A stretch of 64,000 nucleotides of DNA from Akkermansiaceae bacterium (GCA_903826205.1 CAIKDP010000209.1:1-64000); one strand, 5' to 3'; shown: positions 19,633 to 30,217, numbered from the stretch's first letter. Numbers and translations are program-made. Notes: generated from the letters alone by a model not told the origin.

Positions 19633-22600
19633 TCACCGGGAGACCTGCAGAAACTCGCTTTCTGCACACTCCGCAAAGTGATGAAGCTTTCTTAACCGGT
19701 CATCATTGCCGGCGCTCAGGGTTCGGGCCAAGAGCCTCATTTCGTCGGAAATCCGTTGAAGCAACTCTTTGTTGCCCGCTCCTGCCTTGACTGCTGCGCT
19801 ATTTAATTGTTGCAGGTTATCGAGATCGTTGCGATTGCTACAAATCATCATGGATCCGTCAAAACCATTCCCAAGATCCTTTTGCGGAATGTCATTTGCA
19901 TTGACCATGACTAGTGGGCCATCCCAGCCAAGGCTCTCCCCGTTGTTGCTTTTCGGTCGTACTACACCCAGTTGCATGGCCAAGAGCAGTGACGGGCCTA
20001 CAAGCTCCTCCACAGGAGGCACGAACAGAGCCGGATAGTCCTTCGCGGCCCCCTCTGTGTGTAACTCAATTGTGCGTCTGCGTTGATCCCCATCCCTCAG
20101 GCGTGCTTCATACGTTGCCTTGAGTGTCGCAAGAACTTCGATATATCGCACAGGGAACAATTGGACAAAGCGCAGAATGGTGATTTCATGTCTGCGGGTC
20201 GATCCGGTGTCGATGAAGGCAACCGAGGAGCCATCGGGGACGGAGAGCCGCAAGGTCTCCCGAAGTTGGCTGGCAAACCCCTCTTCAGCCTCAGCATCCG
20301 GCATTAAAATAATCAAATTAACCTTCAGGTTCTGATTTGAATGCTCAGTGCCAGGCCCCTTCTTCTCATGCTCGGCGAGGTTGAATGGCAGGAGACTGCC
20401 GGCTTTCTTGAGGAATTCGTTGAGTTCCTTCCTCATTCTGTCGCTGTCACCGCTGTATCTCTCCTCAAGTTTGTCGATAATACTAACCGATAGCAAGCGA
20501 TTAAATGCACCAAATTCCGGTAATGCCTGATTCGCGCTCGCGTCATAATCTTTCAACGTGGCATGAGAGGACCTGGCAAGGATATCGTGGATCGCACCCG
20601 ACTCCTTGGAGGTGGGCAATGCCCTCAAGCTGAACTGCCCCATCATCAACTGTTCATGGAGTTCATTCCTGGCACGGCGCGACTGAAGATTTTGGAATTC
20701 TCGATTGGAAATAAGAGCATCGACGAATCGCGTCACTTCGTCACCGTTGTACAGCCGGAGACAAACCTTTTCCGTTTCCATGGACTTCTCTTCAGGAGTA
20801 TGGGATATGACACTCTCCTCGCAATGCAACACAGCATCCTTCATTGCCGTGATTGATTTCTTCACGTGGTCATAGGTCCGCAGAAGTTCATTCTGCAAAG
20901 ATCGCGACAAGAGTTGCGAGAATTCCCAGGCCACGACCTTGGTTGAGAGACTGAAGAAAATGATCATACCCTCCTTCCCGGCTTCAAAAATCTTTTGCTT
21001 GTTGGCAGGAAACATGCGGGCCAGCGGACCTAAGTCCTCAAAGCGCTGCATATTGTCCATCCACCGTATCTTTTCTTTTGCTGCTTGTTTGGCCTGGGTC
21101 TCGGTTTGGCGTTGCAAATCCGCCTCCTGCCGTTTCAGGTGTTCACAAAGCGCAAGCAGAATTGCCTCGACTTCGAGTAGGGAGCGTCGCCCGTCAAGCA
21201 GGTCCGCGCACAAACTTGTCTCGATAGCTGCGGAGATGTCACGGGCATACTCGCTGATCCTGTCTTTTTTCCAGTTGAAGTAATCAACGACTCCCTTTTC
21301 ATTCCGGAATTTTGAGCCATACCGTTCCTCACAATGCCGCCTGAGAACGGCGAGCCAATTTCCTTCATTTGTTTCGACAATGTCATCGGAAATCTTACCA
21401 ATGTAAGTCTTCCATTCATCATCAATCGGCTTCCACGACTGTTGATCGTTCTCCGTCTCCGAGCTTGAAAAGCGCTTTTCCAGAAAGAAAGTGGCTCGAT
21501 CCACATTGAGTTTGGCCTGATTCTCGGCAGATCCCACAAAACCTTCGATAACTACAGAGGCTGGTTCGTTTAGAAAGCCCTGTGCCCAATTGTTGTAAAG
21601 CATCTGCCGGAGCGTTTGTCTTGAGAGGGAATAGCCAATATAATCACGGATTTCCTCTTCCGGATAGGAAATCTTCTTGATGCCGAAGGATGCGAAGAGC
21701 CTGCTCCGTTCCGCGGTGACAACGCCACCCTTCATGCTCCCCTCGTGAGAGATTTCCATGTTTTCCCATTCCTGAATGCGACCGATGGTCTGGCCCATGC
21801 CTTGGACTTCTGCTAGAAGCTTCTGATAAATCATTTCTGCCATCAGATCGGGGATCTCCTTGTCCACGTCGAACTTCAGACCATTGCTGTTGTGATCGGT
21901 GACCAGGTAACAGATCTTGAACGGGTCAGAAAGGGATGTCAGCCTCTCGCCGCCACCAATCAAATTGTATGGCTTATAGGCACCAACGCTTAAAGCGTTT
22001 AGCTCCATTAATGCAGCATATCCATTCGCATGATAGTTGCCAGTGTCCCATCCTTGCTTCGGATGCTCGTCCGGCAAGAGAAGATACAAGATGACCGGAA
22101 ACTTCGTTGAATCCTTATATTCCTTACGGATCAGGGAAATTACATCGATAAGAGCACCGCTTCCCGTTCCACCAGCTAGGCCGCTGACAATATGAATCGC
22201 AACTTTGGCCATGGCATTGACCGTCAGGTCACCAATCTTCTGATTGAGCCGGTTCTTAAATTCGGCAGCTTGGCTGGCAAAGAGAAATCTTCCGAGACGG
22301 CGCTTTTGTCCACCCAAAACCTTGGCCCCTCCCTTTCCCAGATTTAGAATCGCGTTCCAATCCTGCGGATCGCCAATCCAAGGAGCAACTGCCGGATAGC
22401 TGTGAATGTCCTCCAAGCGTGCGCCAAGGTCCGCACCCTTGAGTAAAATTTGATCGGGTGGGTTCAGTTGCAGATTCTGTCCCAGAACTTTCCAATCGGG
22501 ATCATTGACTCCCATCAGTTCAGGGCTGGAGTCGATATAAAGGTAGTCGATTTTGGTTCCTTTGGGTGACTGGGAGCGACAATCCCGGTAGATCGTCTTG

Positions 22601-22665
22601 CGAAGATTGCGGATAACCTTTCCGCCGGTACCGCCAAGGCCAATGATCAGATGATTCTCACTCAT
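19633..22665 (-). CDS. Large tubulin/FtsZ-like GTPase-type protein
   Basis: ORF 1010 aa; MSENHLIIGLGGTGGKVIRNLRK nucleotide-binding start, VSGLAGGTGSGALIDVISLIRK tubulin signature-like G-loop. Confidence 0.8.
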   Translation of the reverse strand: MSENHLIIGLGGTGGKVIRNLRKTIYRDCRSQSPKGTKIDYLYIDSSPELMGVNDPDWKVLGQNLQLNPPDQILLKGADLGARLEDIHSYPAVAPWIGDPQDWNAILNLGKGGAKVLGGQKRRLGRFLFASQAAEFKNRLNQKIGDLTVNAMAKVAIHIVSGLAGGTGSGALIDVISLIRKEYKDSTKFPVILYLLLPDEHPKQGWDTGNYHANGYAALMELNALSVGAYKPYNLIGGGERLTSLSDPFKICYLVTDHNSNGLKFDVDKEIPDLMAEMIYQKLLAEVQGMGQTIGRIQEWENMEISHEGSMKGGVVTAERSRLFASFGIKKISYPEEEIRDYIGYSLSRQTLRQMLYNNWAQGFLNEPASVVIEGFVGSAENQAKLNVDRATFFLEKRFSSSETENDQQSWKPIDDEWKTYIGKISDDIVETNEGNWLAVLRRHCEERYGSKFRNEKGVVDYFNWKKDRISEYARDISAAIETSLCADLLDGRRSLLEVEAILLALCEHLKRQEADLQRQTETQAKQAAKEKIRWMDNMQRFEDLGPLARMFPANKQKIFEAGKEGMIIFFSLSTKVVAWEFSQLLSRSLQNELLRTYDHVKKSITAMKDAVLHCEESVISHTPEEKSMETEKVCLRLYNGDEVTRFVDALISNREFQNLQSRRARNELHEQLMMGQFSLRALPTSKESGAIHDILARSSHATLKDYDASANQALPEFGAFNRLLSVSIIDKLEERYSGDSDRMRKELNEFLKKAGSLLPFNLAEHEKKGPGTEHSNQNLKVNLIILMPDAEAEEGFASQLRETLRLSVPDGSSVAFIDTGSTRRHEITILRFVQLFPVRYIEVLATLKATYEARLRDGDQRRRTIELHTEGAAKDYPALFVPPVEELVGPSLLLAMQLGVVRPKSNNGESLGWDGPLVMVNANDIPQKDLGNGFDGSMMICSNRNDLDNLQQLNSAAVKAGAGNKELLQRISDEMRLLARTLSAGNDDRLRKLHHFAECAESEFLQVSR

Positions 22666-22708
22666 ATTTTAATCTTTCAGTTAGGGTGTATTGATGAATC
22701 CTTCAGGT

Positions 22709-23497
22709 TTAGAGAGCCGGGCGATTTGATCTATGCGCGAACCATCCGATAGCTCCAAAAACCAACAGTTGGGTGATGATGAACAGAGCGAGACTGAGCC
22801 TGCGAGTATAAGATGCAACGGGTTCCACCTGCTTCCCGGCAATGTCCTGAAGCATCTTTACCACGACTTCAACACCCCTGGGTGCCATATAGGGTTCCCC
22901 TGGATGTCCTGTGAACCAGACTAGGATGTCTTGCTTAAGAATATCACCTGGAATTTCTCCAGGTGGAGCCAGAATGCTGGCCAGATAGGGGTTTTGAGTG
23001 GTAAATTGCACCAAGGCCGAGTGCGCATAGACAGTTGCGATGGTATTCTTCGTTGTGGGGTTGGTCATCGGGAGAGTGTGAATACTTGAGTCTGTCCTTG
23101 GACTTGGCGAGAGGGTTACCCCTTCTTCCAGGCCGGTTTTTGCTACTGCGTCCCATGCATCCTTGAAGGCATCATCCTGCCATTTTTGTTCGGTCATGGC
23201 TTTCTCTTGCCAGACTGTCAGTCGATTTTTGACAGCCTCCGCAGTATTTTTGGTCGATGCGAAAGTCAGCGCATAAACAACACTGAGCAATGCTGCGAGT
23301 CCACACAGGATCTGAAGGCCAAGCTTTAAATAGAAGCGCTTGTTCCAGAGGCGTGCTGAATACGCGGCGAGCATCCAGCAGATAACGCCTGCGAATGCGC
23401 CTAATACGACCGAGATTGGAAACACGAGAGACCTATCCTTCATGGTGGCGGCGAGGCTTGCCCACCAGAGTTCGAGCAGTTCAACTGTATATTGCAT
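22709..23497 (-). CDS. Membrane protein of unknown function
   Basis: ORF 262 aa with TM segments near both ends; co-directional in the operon. Confidence 0.6.
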   Translation of the reverse strand: MQYTVELLELWWASLAATMKDRSLVFPISVVLGAFAGVICWMLAAYSARLWNKRFYLKLGLQILCGLAALLSVVYALTFASTKNTAEAVKNRLTVWQEKAMTEQKWQDDAFKDAWDAVAKTGLEEGVTLSPSPRTDSSIHTLPMTNPTTKNTIATVYAHSALVQFTTQNPYLASILAPPGEIPGDILKQDILVWFTGHPGEPYMAPRGVEVVVKMLQDIAGKQVEPVASYTRRLSLALFIITQLLVFGAIGWFAHRSNRPAL

Positions 23498-23537
23498 TGG
23501 TTGTTATTGGTTGATTCAAAGAATATTTAGAAAATAA

Positions 23538-25316
23538 TCAATTTCCAGTCCAATCCGCTGGAACGGAGATTGCGACCCTGAAACCGAGTTCCTCTTGTCG
23601 AAATTCCCCAATGCCAGAGGGCATCATCGCCGGAATGGATACCTTGAGAGCTGGGGTAAGGCCGCTTTCAGAAACCGATATATCTCCACCGCGCATCCAG
23701 TCCTCCTTATGGCCAGAGGATTCCACCAAGGTCATCTCCCTTACGTTTCCAAGCATGTCAGTTAGACCTAGTCGGTTAGGGGGCAGGAGCGCAACTTGCC
23801 GCACCTTTCCTTGGGATGACTGAGGACCGGCAAACCACTCAAATTGCGCGATTTTACCTGAAGGATATGCTCCAAAGCGATCATTCCAAGTTGCTCTTCC
23901 CAGTGTTTCGCAGCCTCCGCGAGCCGCATATTCCCATTCAGCGCTTGCCGGCAACCGTATTTGCCCGAACTTGCCGGTTTCACTCTTCGGCAGAATCGCA
24001 TTTTGCCCCAGCCAGATGGAGAACTTTTTGCAGAAATTCTCTGCATCCTCAACCGTTACCAATCGAACGGGCAAAGCTGCATCAGCTTCTATCGATTTTT
24101 CCGGTGCCATGAATTGACTGTACTGCCCAACCGTGACCTCTGTCTTGCCCATCAAAAAGTAGCTCCGGCCGCCATCATCCTTGAATGGAGCGCGAATCTT
24201 GGACTCCGATTGGTCATACTCTTTGAATTTCACATGACCCATGTCTTGGCCAAGGTAGATTTTCCGGAATAGCATGGAGTATCCATTTGGCATAGGGTAA
24301 GATACATCTCCGGCAGACGGCTTGCCTCCACATGCAGCCTCCGAATATGGTAACGGATGCAAATCACCGCGGAAGGGTGCCTTGCCATTAAAATACCAGA
24401 GCAGGCACGGCGCACCGACAAATGTCATGAATCCAAGTGCTAGAAATACCGGTAATTTACCAGAAGAAGTCTCCTCAATCCTGATTCCACTGAGACGTTC
24501 AATTGCTTCGTCCATTCGCTCTTTGTACGGAAGAAGTGTGGAATCCTCGACCGCGAGGGTTTCAAGCTCGCCTTTCGCTTGCATGATTTCCTCCAGCAAT
24601 GCACGGCGTTCGCGATCCTTCTTTATGACGGGTGCGGTGGACCGCATAAGAAGCGTTTCGCAGCCCAGCAAACGCGTGGTTTTCCCAACGTATTGACTCA
24701 AGCCAGGCTCATAGATTGCTGCCTGCGAAGATCCCGCCAATTGCCGCAGATTATCAAGTGTCACCTGCGCAGCCTGCCAATTGCTCTTCTGAAGTTCAGT
24801 TTGGACCTTTGCAACCAGTTCGATAATCTGCACCATCATGCCGTCAGCGGCGGCAGTTGGTTCCCCGAGTTTGGCCCAAAGTTCCAAGGCGTCCGGTATA
24901 CATGAGGTTTTTAGATGCGCGGCCACGGCAGAGACCTTCTCCTTGAGCAATGGATTTTCACGATCCTCCATCCCATTCTTTGCCATTAACAGCACGGGCA
25001 CGTCCCCGGTAAATGCCCTCCAATGGGGCAACTGGTTATCCAGTTCTGTCCGGATAACCTCGACTTCTATACCGTTCGCCAGCCGCTCGCGGATGAATCC
25101 TGATCTCGACTCATAAGATGCAACCTCAAACGAAACACCACTGACCAAAGTTTTCAGATTATCTTTGGCATCCTGATCGCTGGCGAGAGACACCAATTGG
25201 CCCAGCAAATGTCTGGCTTCGCCCTTTCTCTTGGTTAGCAAAGCAGCCCTCACCTGTCCCCTAAGTAATTCGAGGTGTGCGGATGCTGGACTGGAGATGG
25301 ATTCCGACGGACTCAT
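23538..25316 (-). CDS. FGE/SUMF1-like domain protein with internal TM
   Basis: ORF 592 aa; LMGKTEVTVGQYSQFMAPE, RLPASAEWEYAARGGCE, GLTDMLGNVREM, LGFRVAIS. Confidence 0.8.
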   Translation of the reverse strand: MSPSESISSPASAHLELLRGQVRAALLTKRKGEARHLLGQLVSLASDQDAKDNLKTLVSGVSFEVASYESRSGFIRERLANGIEVEVIRTELDNQLPHWRAFTGDVPVLLMAKNGMEDRENPLLKEKVSAVAAHLKTSCIPDALELWAKLGEPTAAADGMMVQIIELVAKVQTELQKSNWQAAQVTLDNLRQLAGSSQAAIYEPGLSQYVGKTTRLLGCETLLMRSTAPVIKKDRERRALLEEIMQAKGELETLAVEDSTLLPYKERMDEAIERLSGIRIEETSSGKLPVFLALGFMTFVGAPCLLWYFNGKAPFRGDLHPLPYSEAACGGKPSAGDVSYPMPNGYSMLFRKIYLGQDMGHVKFKEYDQSESKIRAPFKDDGGRSYFLMGKTEVTVGQYSQFMAPEKSIEADAALPVRLVTVEDAENFCKKFSIWLGQNAILPKSETGKFGQIRLPASAEWEYAARGGCETLGRATWNDRFGAYPSGKIAQFEWFAGPQSSQGKVRQVALLPPNRLGLTDMLGNVREMTLVESSGHKEDWMRGGDISVSESGLTPALKVSIPAMMPSGIGEFRQEELGFRVAISVPADWTGN

Positions 25317-25318
25317 TG

Positions 25319-26956
25319 CTACCTCCGATCTGTCCTTTCGCTTTGCGACTTGTCGATTTTTAGAGTGCTACAAATTCCATCATGATAAACGCAACCTAGA
25401 AATACGCCAAGGGCCAAGGCAACAATTCCCATAATTGTAAGCAATTGCCACGAATACTGTGATTGAGCCGGAGCGTGCGTTTGGCGCCATAGAGTCGGCC
25501 TGCTATTGGTGATAGTGGGTTTTCTATATAGAGCGTCAATAATCTTATCCTTGCCTCGCAATTCTTCAGCATGTGTTGCAATCTGTTTTCCTTTTTCTTC
25601 AGATGCCTTTGACAATTCACTGGCGATCTTTGACACGGCATAATATAAAACCGTAGCTCGGAACCTCTCTTCTAATATGCGTATGTCGCTCCTATATTGC
25701 TGAATATCAGAAACTATCAATTTATCGAAGCATGGCTGATTAGTCCCGGACTCCGCCGATTTTAGGAGACCTGTCATTGATCTATGTTTACGCGTATATT
25801 CTTCATTAGTCGCATTTGTTGTATATTCAGCCTTATTAATTGCATTCCCAAATTCAGATTTCGATTTATTAATGTATTCTAGGCGGTCCTTGAGAACATT
25901 TTCACAGTCAATCATTTGCAAGGCTGTATCAAACCCCTCAGCAGGTTCCTTATGCTCAATACATGCACGATCCAGCTTCGAGAAAATCTCTTCAATAGTG
26001 GCTCTTAATTCGGTGCGGCATTCCTCAATCTTTGCATCTTGAATTTGCCTTAACTCTCCCAATAGGCGGCAAATTCCCTCCGTTGCCCATTCCTCAGGGT
26101 TTTTAGACCTGGCCACAAGGAGGGATCCGATAGGTTCTCCAATGCGTTGTGTAATTATTGAATCATCCAGTGACTGCCATTCGGTTATGTCAAGGGTTTC
26201 AATATTTCCTGGGCTTTCACCTGTGAGGACTACCCATTGATAAGGATCTGGCCGCTCATTTCGGAGATTCGTGGTAAAAGTGCAATCCCAAGCGTCTGCC
26301 AACGAGGAATCAGGTTCGTCAAGATGGTCCCGATACTTGTTCTCCCCACGCCAGGGATCCAGTGCGATCCATGCCTGATGGAAAAGACACAGCATGTCAG
26401 CGGACTTGAGTTTTCCGGTTTTCCACGTCAGAAGCTTGGCTTGGGGGCTGCTGCCCCTTGGGTAGTCGAAGGCGAGAAGCGGAGCTGATGCGCTGCATTC
26501 CAAAGGAATCGGTGCTTTCAACAAATAGCTAGATATATCCCAGCAGATCTCCTCGTCCTCATCTTCCTTAATCCAGCGAGGTTTTCCGACCCATTTATCC
26601 TTCCATTCAAACCCGAGCATGAACTCGAATGGTGAGATTATACGGCCAGGATGCTGATCCATCCACAGTTTCAGATCTGTTAAACGTAGCGCGATTGTGT
26701 GTGAGACATAACTTGTACGGCCTGTGAAATCGGTTGCCGGAACAGTCCTATTCATGACAGCCCATTTTCCATCGGGATCTTCTATGTGTCTGAATGAGAA
26801 AATCGGATCGCCATCGGCATTAGAGTAATAACCCCAATCACGTGCTTGTTTCTTAATGGGGTCCGGCATGGTGCAGGAGCATTCGACCAATCCTAAGCCC
26901 TGTCGGCTTTCCAAGGTTTCAATGCTGCTGGTGACTATGGCTTGAAGGAGTTTCAT
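25319..26956 (-). CDS. GTPase-associated (GAP1-N-like) protein with C-terminal TM
   Basis: ORF 545 aa; LLQAIVTSSIETLESRQGLGLVECS..., RTVPATDFTGRTSYVSHTIAL reminiscent of GAP1-N domains; directly downstream of the P-loop GTPase gene. Confidence 0.5.
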   Translation of the reverse strand: MKLLQAIVTSSIETLESRQGLGLVECSCTMPDPIKKQARDWGYYSNADGDPIFSFRHIEDPDGKWAVMNRTVPATDFTGRTSYVSHTIALRLTDLKLWMDQHPGRIISPFEFMLGFEWKDKWVGKPRWIKEDEDEEICWDISSYLLKAPIPLECSASAPLLAFDYPRGSSPQAKLLTWKTGKLKSADMLCLFHQAWIALDPWRGENKYRDHLDEPDSSLADAWDCTFTTNLRNERPDPYQWVVLTGESPGNIETLDITEWQSLDDSIITQRIGEPIGSLLVARSKNPEEWATEGICRLLGELRQIQDAKIEECRTELRATIEEIFSKLDRACIEHKEPAEGFDTALQMIDCENVLKDRLEYINKSKSEFGNAINKAEYTTNATNEEYTRKHRSMTGLLKSAESGTNQPCFDKLIVSDIQQYRSDIRILEERFRATVLYYAVSKIASELSKASEEKGKQIATHAEELRGKDKIIDALYRKPTITNSRPTLWRQTHAPAQSQYSWQLLTIMGIVALALGVFLGCVYHDGICSTLKIDKSQSERTDRR

Positions 26957-26974
26957 GAGCTTAAAACGAATATT

Positions 26975-28834
26975 CTAATCAAACAGCGAAGGCTCTGCTT
27001 GTGAAAGCATCCATAGGAATGGAGCTTCTACAAGATAGGGACATAACTTCATTGGATCGGGGCCCAATTGAACTTCTTTATCTGAACTCTTGATTCCTAC
27101 AAGCTCTATTGCGTGGCTTCCGAAGGCGCTCGCTGGGAAATACATCACGCGGTTGGAAATGGTCTCAGCGGCACCCACAATGTCGGGGCAGTATGCCCGC
27201 AAGAACGATCGGGTGACCTCCGAATTAGATTCGATGGCCCCAGAAGAAAGTTTTCCCCCCGGACAAACATCCAAAGTGAGATTCTCAAGTGGGAGGTGAT
27301 TAGTCAGTAGGTCATGCTTCCCCACTACAAACGCCAACGGTACGTCACGGGCCTGTCCCAAGGACAACTGAAGCCATGCCTGAAGGCGATCTGCTATTTC
27401 CGCAAGAATCACATCCTGGTCAAACCTCAAGCCGGTTCCCTTTTTCATTTTTCTCACCTGAGGATCCATCTCATCGCTCATCAATACCAGCAGATCGCGG
27501 TGCTGCAGAGGATCAAAGAGAAATAGGATACCAGAGGCCCAAGCAAGGTGTTCAGTGGTGTTGGATTTGTCGCGTTCCAAGTTGCCTGGCCGAAAATGCT
27601 CTCCAGCATTGTCGTAAAACACGATGGTGGAGTTTCCCCGGCTTCTGGAAACCAGATTGTATGTGAAAGGCTTCGGGAGAAATGCCCTGACTCCGTGGCG
27701 TTCAAACTGTCGGTAGGTGTCACCTGCAAGATAGGTTTTAGCAATGAAGCTTTCTTCTGGCTTCTGGGAGGGATTGAAGAGTTTTGAGATCATTGCTGAT
27801 AGAACGTCATTTCCCCCCGGATCCGCATCTGTCAAATTGATATTGAACTTGCTTGGAAGGACTCGTTTCAACTGTCTCACGGCGACGGTGAGGAAATAAG
27901 ACTTTCCGGCCATACTGTCGCCGACGATCGAAAGCATGTGTGGAGCCTTCTCGATGAAGTGTGGAGGGAGTTCTCCACGGCAATGCGGGCAAGCAAGGCG
28001 GCTACAGGGTACTCCGTCTGCAGTGATTGGAATGCCATCGGCCCCGAAGTTTTTTGGAATGAATCGTTTCAACTCGGTTGGACCGAGAACTTCATCGCCG
28101 TACTCTGAAGGATGGATTGTGAGAACATTTGTGGTATTGAAACGCCTCCAGCAACGTGGGCACCTGTGATTTCCGGCATCCGGCAAGGCAGCTGGCTGAG
28201 CCAGAGTTTTGAATTGTGTGGCGAAAAATCCGGCTCTTGCGTCGTCACGATAGACCACCCCCTTCTGCGGGCCCCATGTACGTCTCCCCACCTCATCGAC
28301 TACCTCCAGAATGGTCATCGAGGACATCACCAGCATCTTCGAATGGTTAATTGGACAATCGAGTTTTTTCCAAGCATCAAAATCTGCTTCCGTTTCAAAA
28401 ATGCTGATCGACCAGGATTTTTGTCTGCTCGCCTCTAGCTTCTGAGCCCAAGCCTTTGATGTTTCGCCAACCTTAATGAGGAAGAAAGCGATTTGGTCGA
28501 TCACAAGGGAGCATTCCTCAAGTTTTGGTAATAATCCGCCTTTGAACACGGTCCCATCAATTTGCAGAACCGGATTGCCCGCAGTCACTGTAAGTTGTAT
28601 GCGGCCTTCCGAGCGACTTAATTGGACGCTCCCACCGCTGAAGCCATAAGAGCCAAGCTGAATATCACATTTCGAATCGGCTCCGAAAACCAAGGGGGAC
28701 TTGCCGAGCATGTAGGTCCGACCGGAGAGACAGTCAAACACAGCAACCCCAGCGCTTGGTAGAGGAGGGGGGGGGGCTGGCTTCGCTGTGGCAATAGCGG
28801 TTTCAGCAGAATTGCTTGAACGTTTACTGAGCAT
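26975..28834 (-). CDS. FHA-like / zinc-ribbon / P-loop GTPase-like protein (double-GTPase type)
   Basis: ORF 619 aa; FHA-like N-terminus, CPRCWRRF...CPHCRG zinc ribbon, LSIVGDSMAGKSYFL Walker A, later STIVFYDNAGEHF switch-like and FVVGKHDLL (NKxD-like). Confidence 0.7.
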   Translation of the reverse strand: MLSKRSSNSAETAIATAKPAPPPPLPSAGVAVFDCLSGRTYMLGKSPLVFGADSKCDIQLGSYGFSGGSVQLSRSEGRIQLTVTAGNPVLQIDGTVFKGGLLPKLEECSLVIDQIAFFLIKVGETSKAWAQKLEASRQKSWSISIFETEADFDAWKKLDCPINHSKMLVMSSMTILEVVDEVGRRTWGPQKGVVYRDDARAGFFATQFKTLAQPAALPDAGNHRCPRCWRRFNTTNVLTIHPSEYGDEVLGPTELKRFIPKNFGADGIPITADGVPCSRLACPHCRGELPPHFIEKAPHMLSIVGDSMAGKSYFLTVAVRQLKRVLPSKFNINLTDADPGGNDVLSAMISKLFNPSQKPEESFIAKTYLAGDTYRQFERHGVRAFLPKPFTYNLVSRSRGNSTIVFYDNAGEHFRPGNLERDKSNTTEHLAWASGILFLFDPLQHRDLLVLMSDEMDPQVRKMKKGTGLRFDQDVILAEIADRLQAWLQLSLGQARDVPLAFVVGKHDLLTNHLPLENLTLDVCPGGKLSSGAIESNSEVTRSFLRAYCPDIVGAAETISNRVMYFPASAFGSHAIELVGIKSSDKEVQLGPDPMKLCPYLVEAPFLWMLSQAEPSLFD

Positions 28835-29292
28835 TTTGACTGTGTTGGAGCTATTTGAGATTGGATGTCAATACCTTGCAGAGAACAAGGACGCTAAGGT
28901 GCCTGGTGTTATGTCGAAATTTCAGCAAGGATGATTGAAGACAATTCATTGTTAGGAAACACCTATCGACACGGCTGCCCAACCGCAATGAAAAAAATCG
29001 GAAAAATAACGGAGACAGCGCGGTTAGGGTCACTATTCGGAGAGGTTCCTTGGCGCGTGGGGAATAGGTAAGAAAGAATTAAATATCCTGCTATAACGAA
29101 GCAGATCGACAGCCTGCCAAGCATTTTGAGCGGCTATTGTGCGCTATGCTGACAAGCCAGCGTGCCTCCGGCACTCCCTACCAAGTTGGAATGGGAGGAA
29201 GCACAGAGGCTGGGAGGCTGGGGAGCCTCACGGGAAAACTGCGACTGGTAAGCAGCGGCTGGGCGCAAGTGAGACTTTCGCCATTGTCAGCT

Positions 29293-30015
29293 TCAATTTC
29301 CCACCACGGGCACCTTGTCCGACCAACTTAGGAGCGGCGGACGGCTCCCTTGTTGCACGATGACCTTCTTTTCAACAGGATCGGAAATCCTCATGATCCA
29401 ACCGCCAAAACTGGAGCCGCTCACAAAGCGCAGGCCCAGCGCGGCTAGTTTCAGATCCCGGCTGGAATAGACCATGGGCACTCGGACTTTCTGTGTTGCC
29501 CTGGCGGCCAAAACCAACTCCTTCCGGATGACCCCCATGACGCCCCGCACGTTTCCGTGACCATCGTCGGCCAGCCAAAGCGCCTCCACGACCACTGTAC
29601 GATCTGTGTCAGAAGAACTACGGACCGAGACCTCCACCACCCTTTTGTTATCGATGGTTTTGTCATAAGACCCCCAATAGGTCTGCCAATTGGTGGATTC
29701 GTTCCTTTCCGTGGCCACCGTCCGCGCCAAAAGCACCGGCAGCGCGTGGTCGGCCCCGGCGGCATTTCTCTCAGTCTTGTTTGCCAGATCTTGAGCCACC
29801 GCCCACTCACCATCGGCCAGCACGTCTTTTTTTAGCACGGTCTCTTTGCCGGTGGCCAGCTTGACCCGGACCCCGTCGCCCTCAAGAGCCACGAAGTCAG
29901 CCGACACAGTGCGCCCGCTCACATCCTTCCACTCCCTGGCGGGTGATGACTCCACGCCATAAAATAATGCAATCAGGCTCACGGGAATGGCGGAGAAAAC
30001 GAGGAATGGCTTCAT
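29293..30015 (-). CDS. Exported protein with SHD1-like domain
   Basis: ORF 29293..30141; start at MKPFLVFSAIPVSLIALFYG gives a signal peptide; REWKDVSGRTVSADFVALEGDGVRVKLATGKETVLKKDVLADGEW resembles SHD1. Confidence 0.65.
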   Translation of the reverse strand: MKPFLVFSAIPVSLIALFYGVESSPAREWKDVSGRTVSADFVALEGDGVRVKLATGKETVLKKDVLADGEWAVAQDLANKTERNAAGADHALPVLLARTVATERNESTNWQTYWGSYDKTIDNKRVVEVSVRSSSDTDRTVVVEALWLADDGHGNVRGVMGVIRKELVLAARATQKVRVPMVYSSRDLKLAALGLRFVSGSSFGGWIMRISDPVEKKVIVQQGSRPPLLSWSDKVPVVGN

Positions 30016-30217
30016 AGGAATAATAGTTGGTGGGGGAGATGTTCCAATCCGTGCCATGCTGGCGGATAGAACGACCTCTAGCAAGCCGGAAAGACCGGAA
30101 TAGTCGCTCATGTCATTTTCCGAGCGTTTTGAGGCCTTCACGGCCTCAGAGGAAGACTGCGGCGGGACGCGCGCAGCTACGGCCTGCGGCGGGACGCGCG
30201 CAGCTACGCGGGAGATG

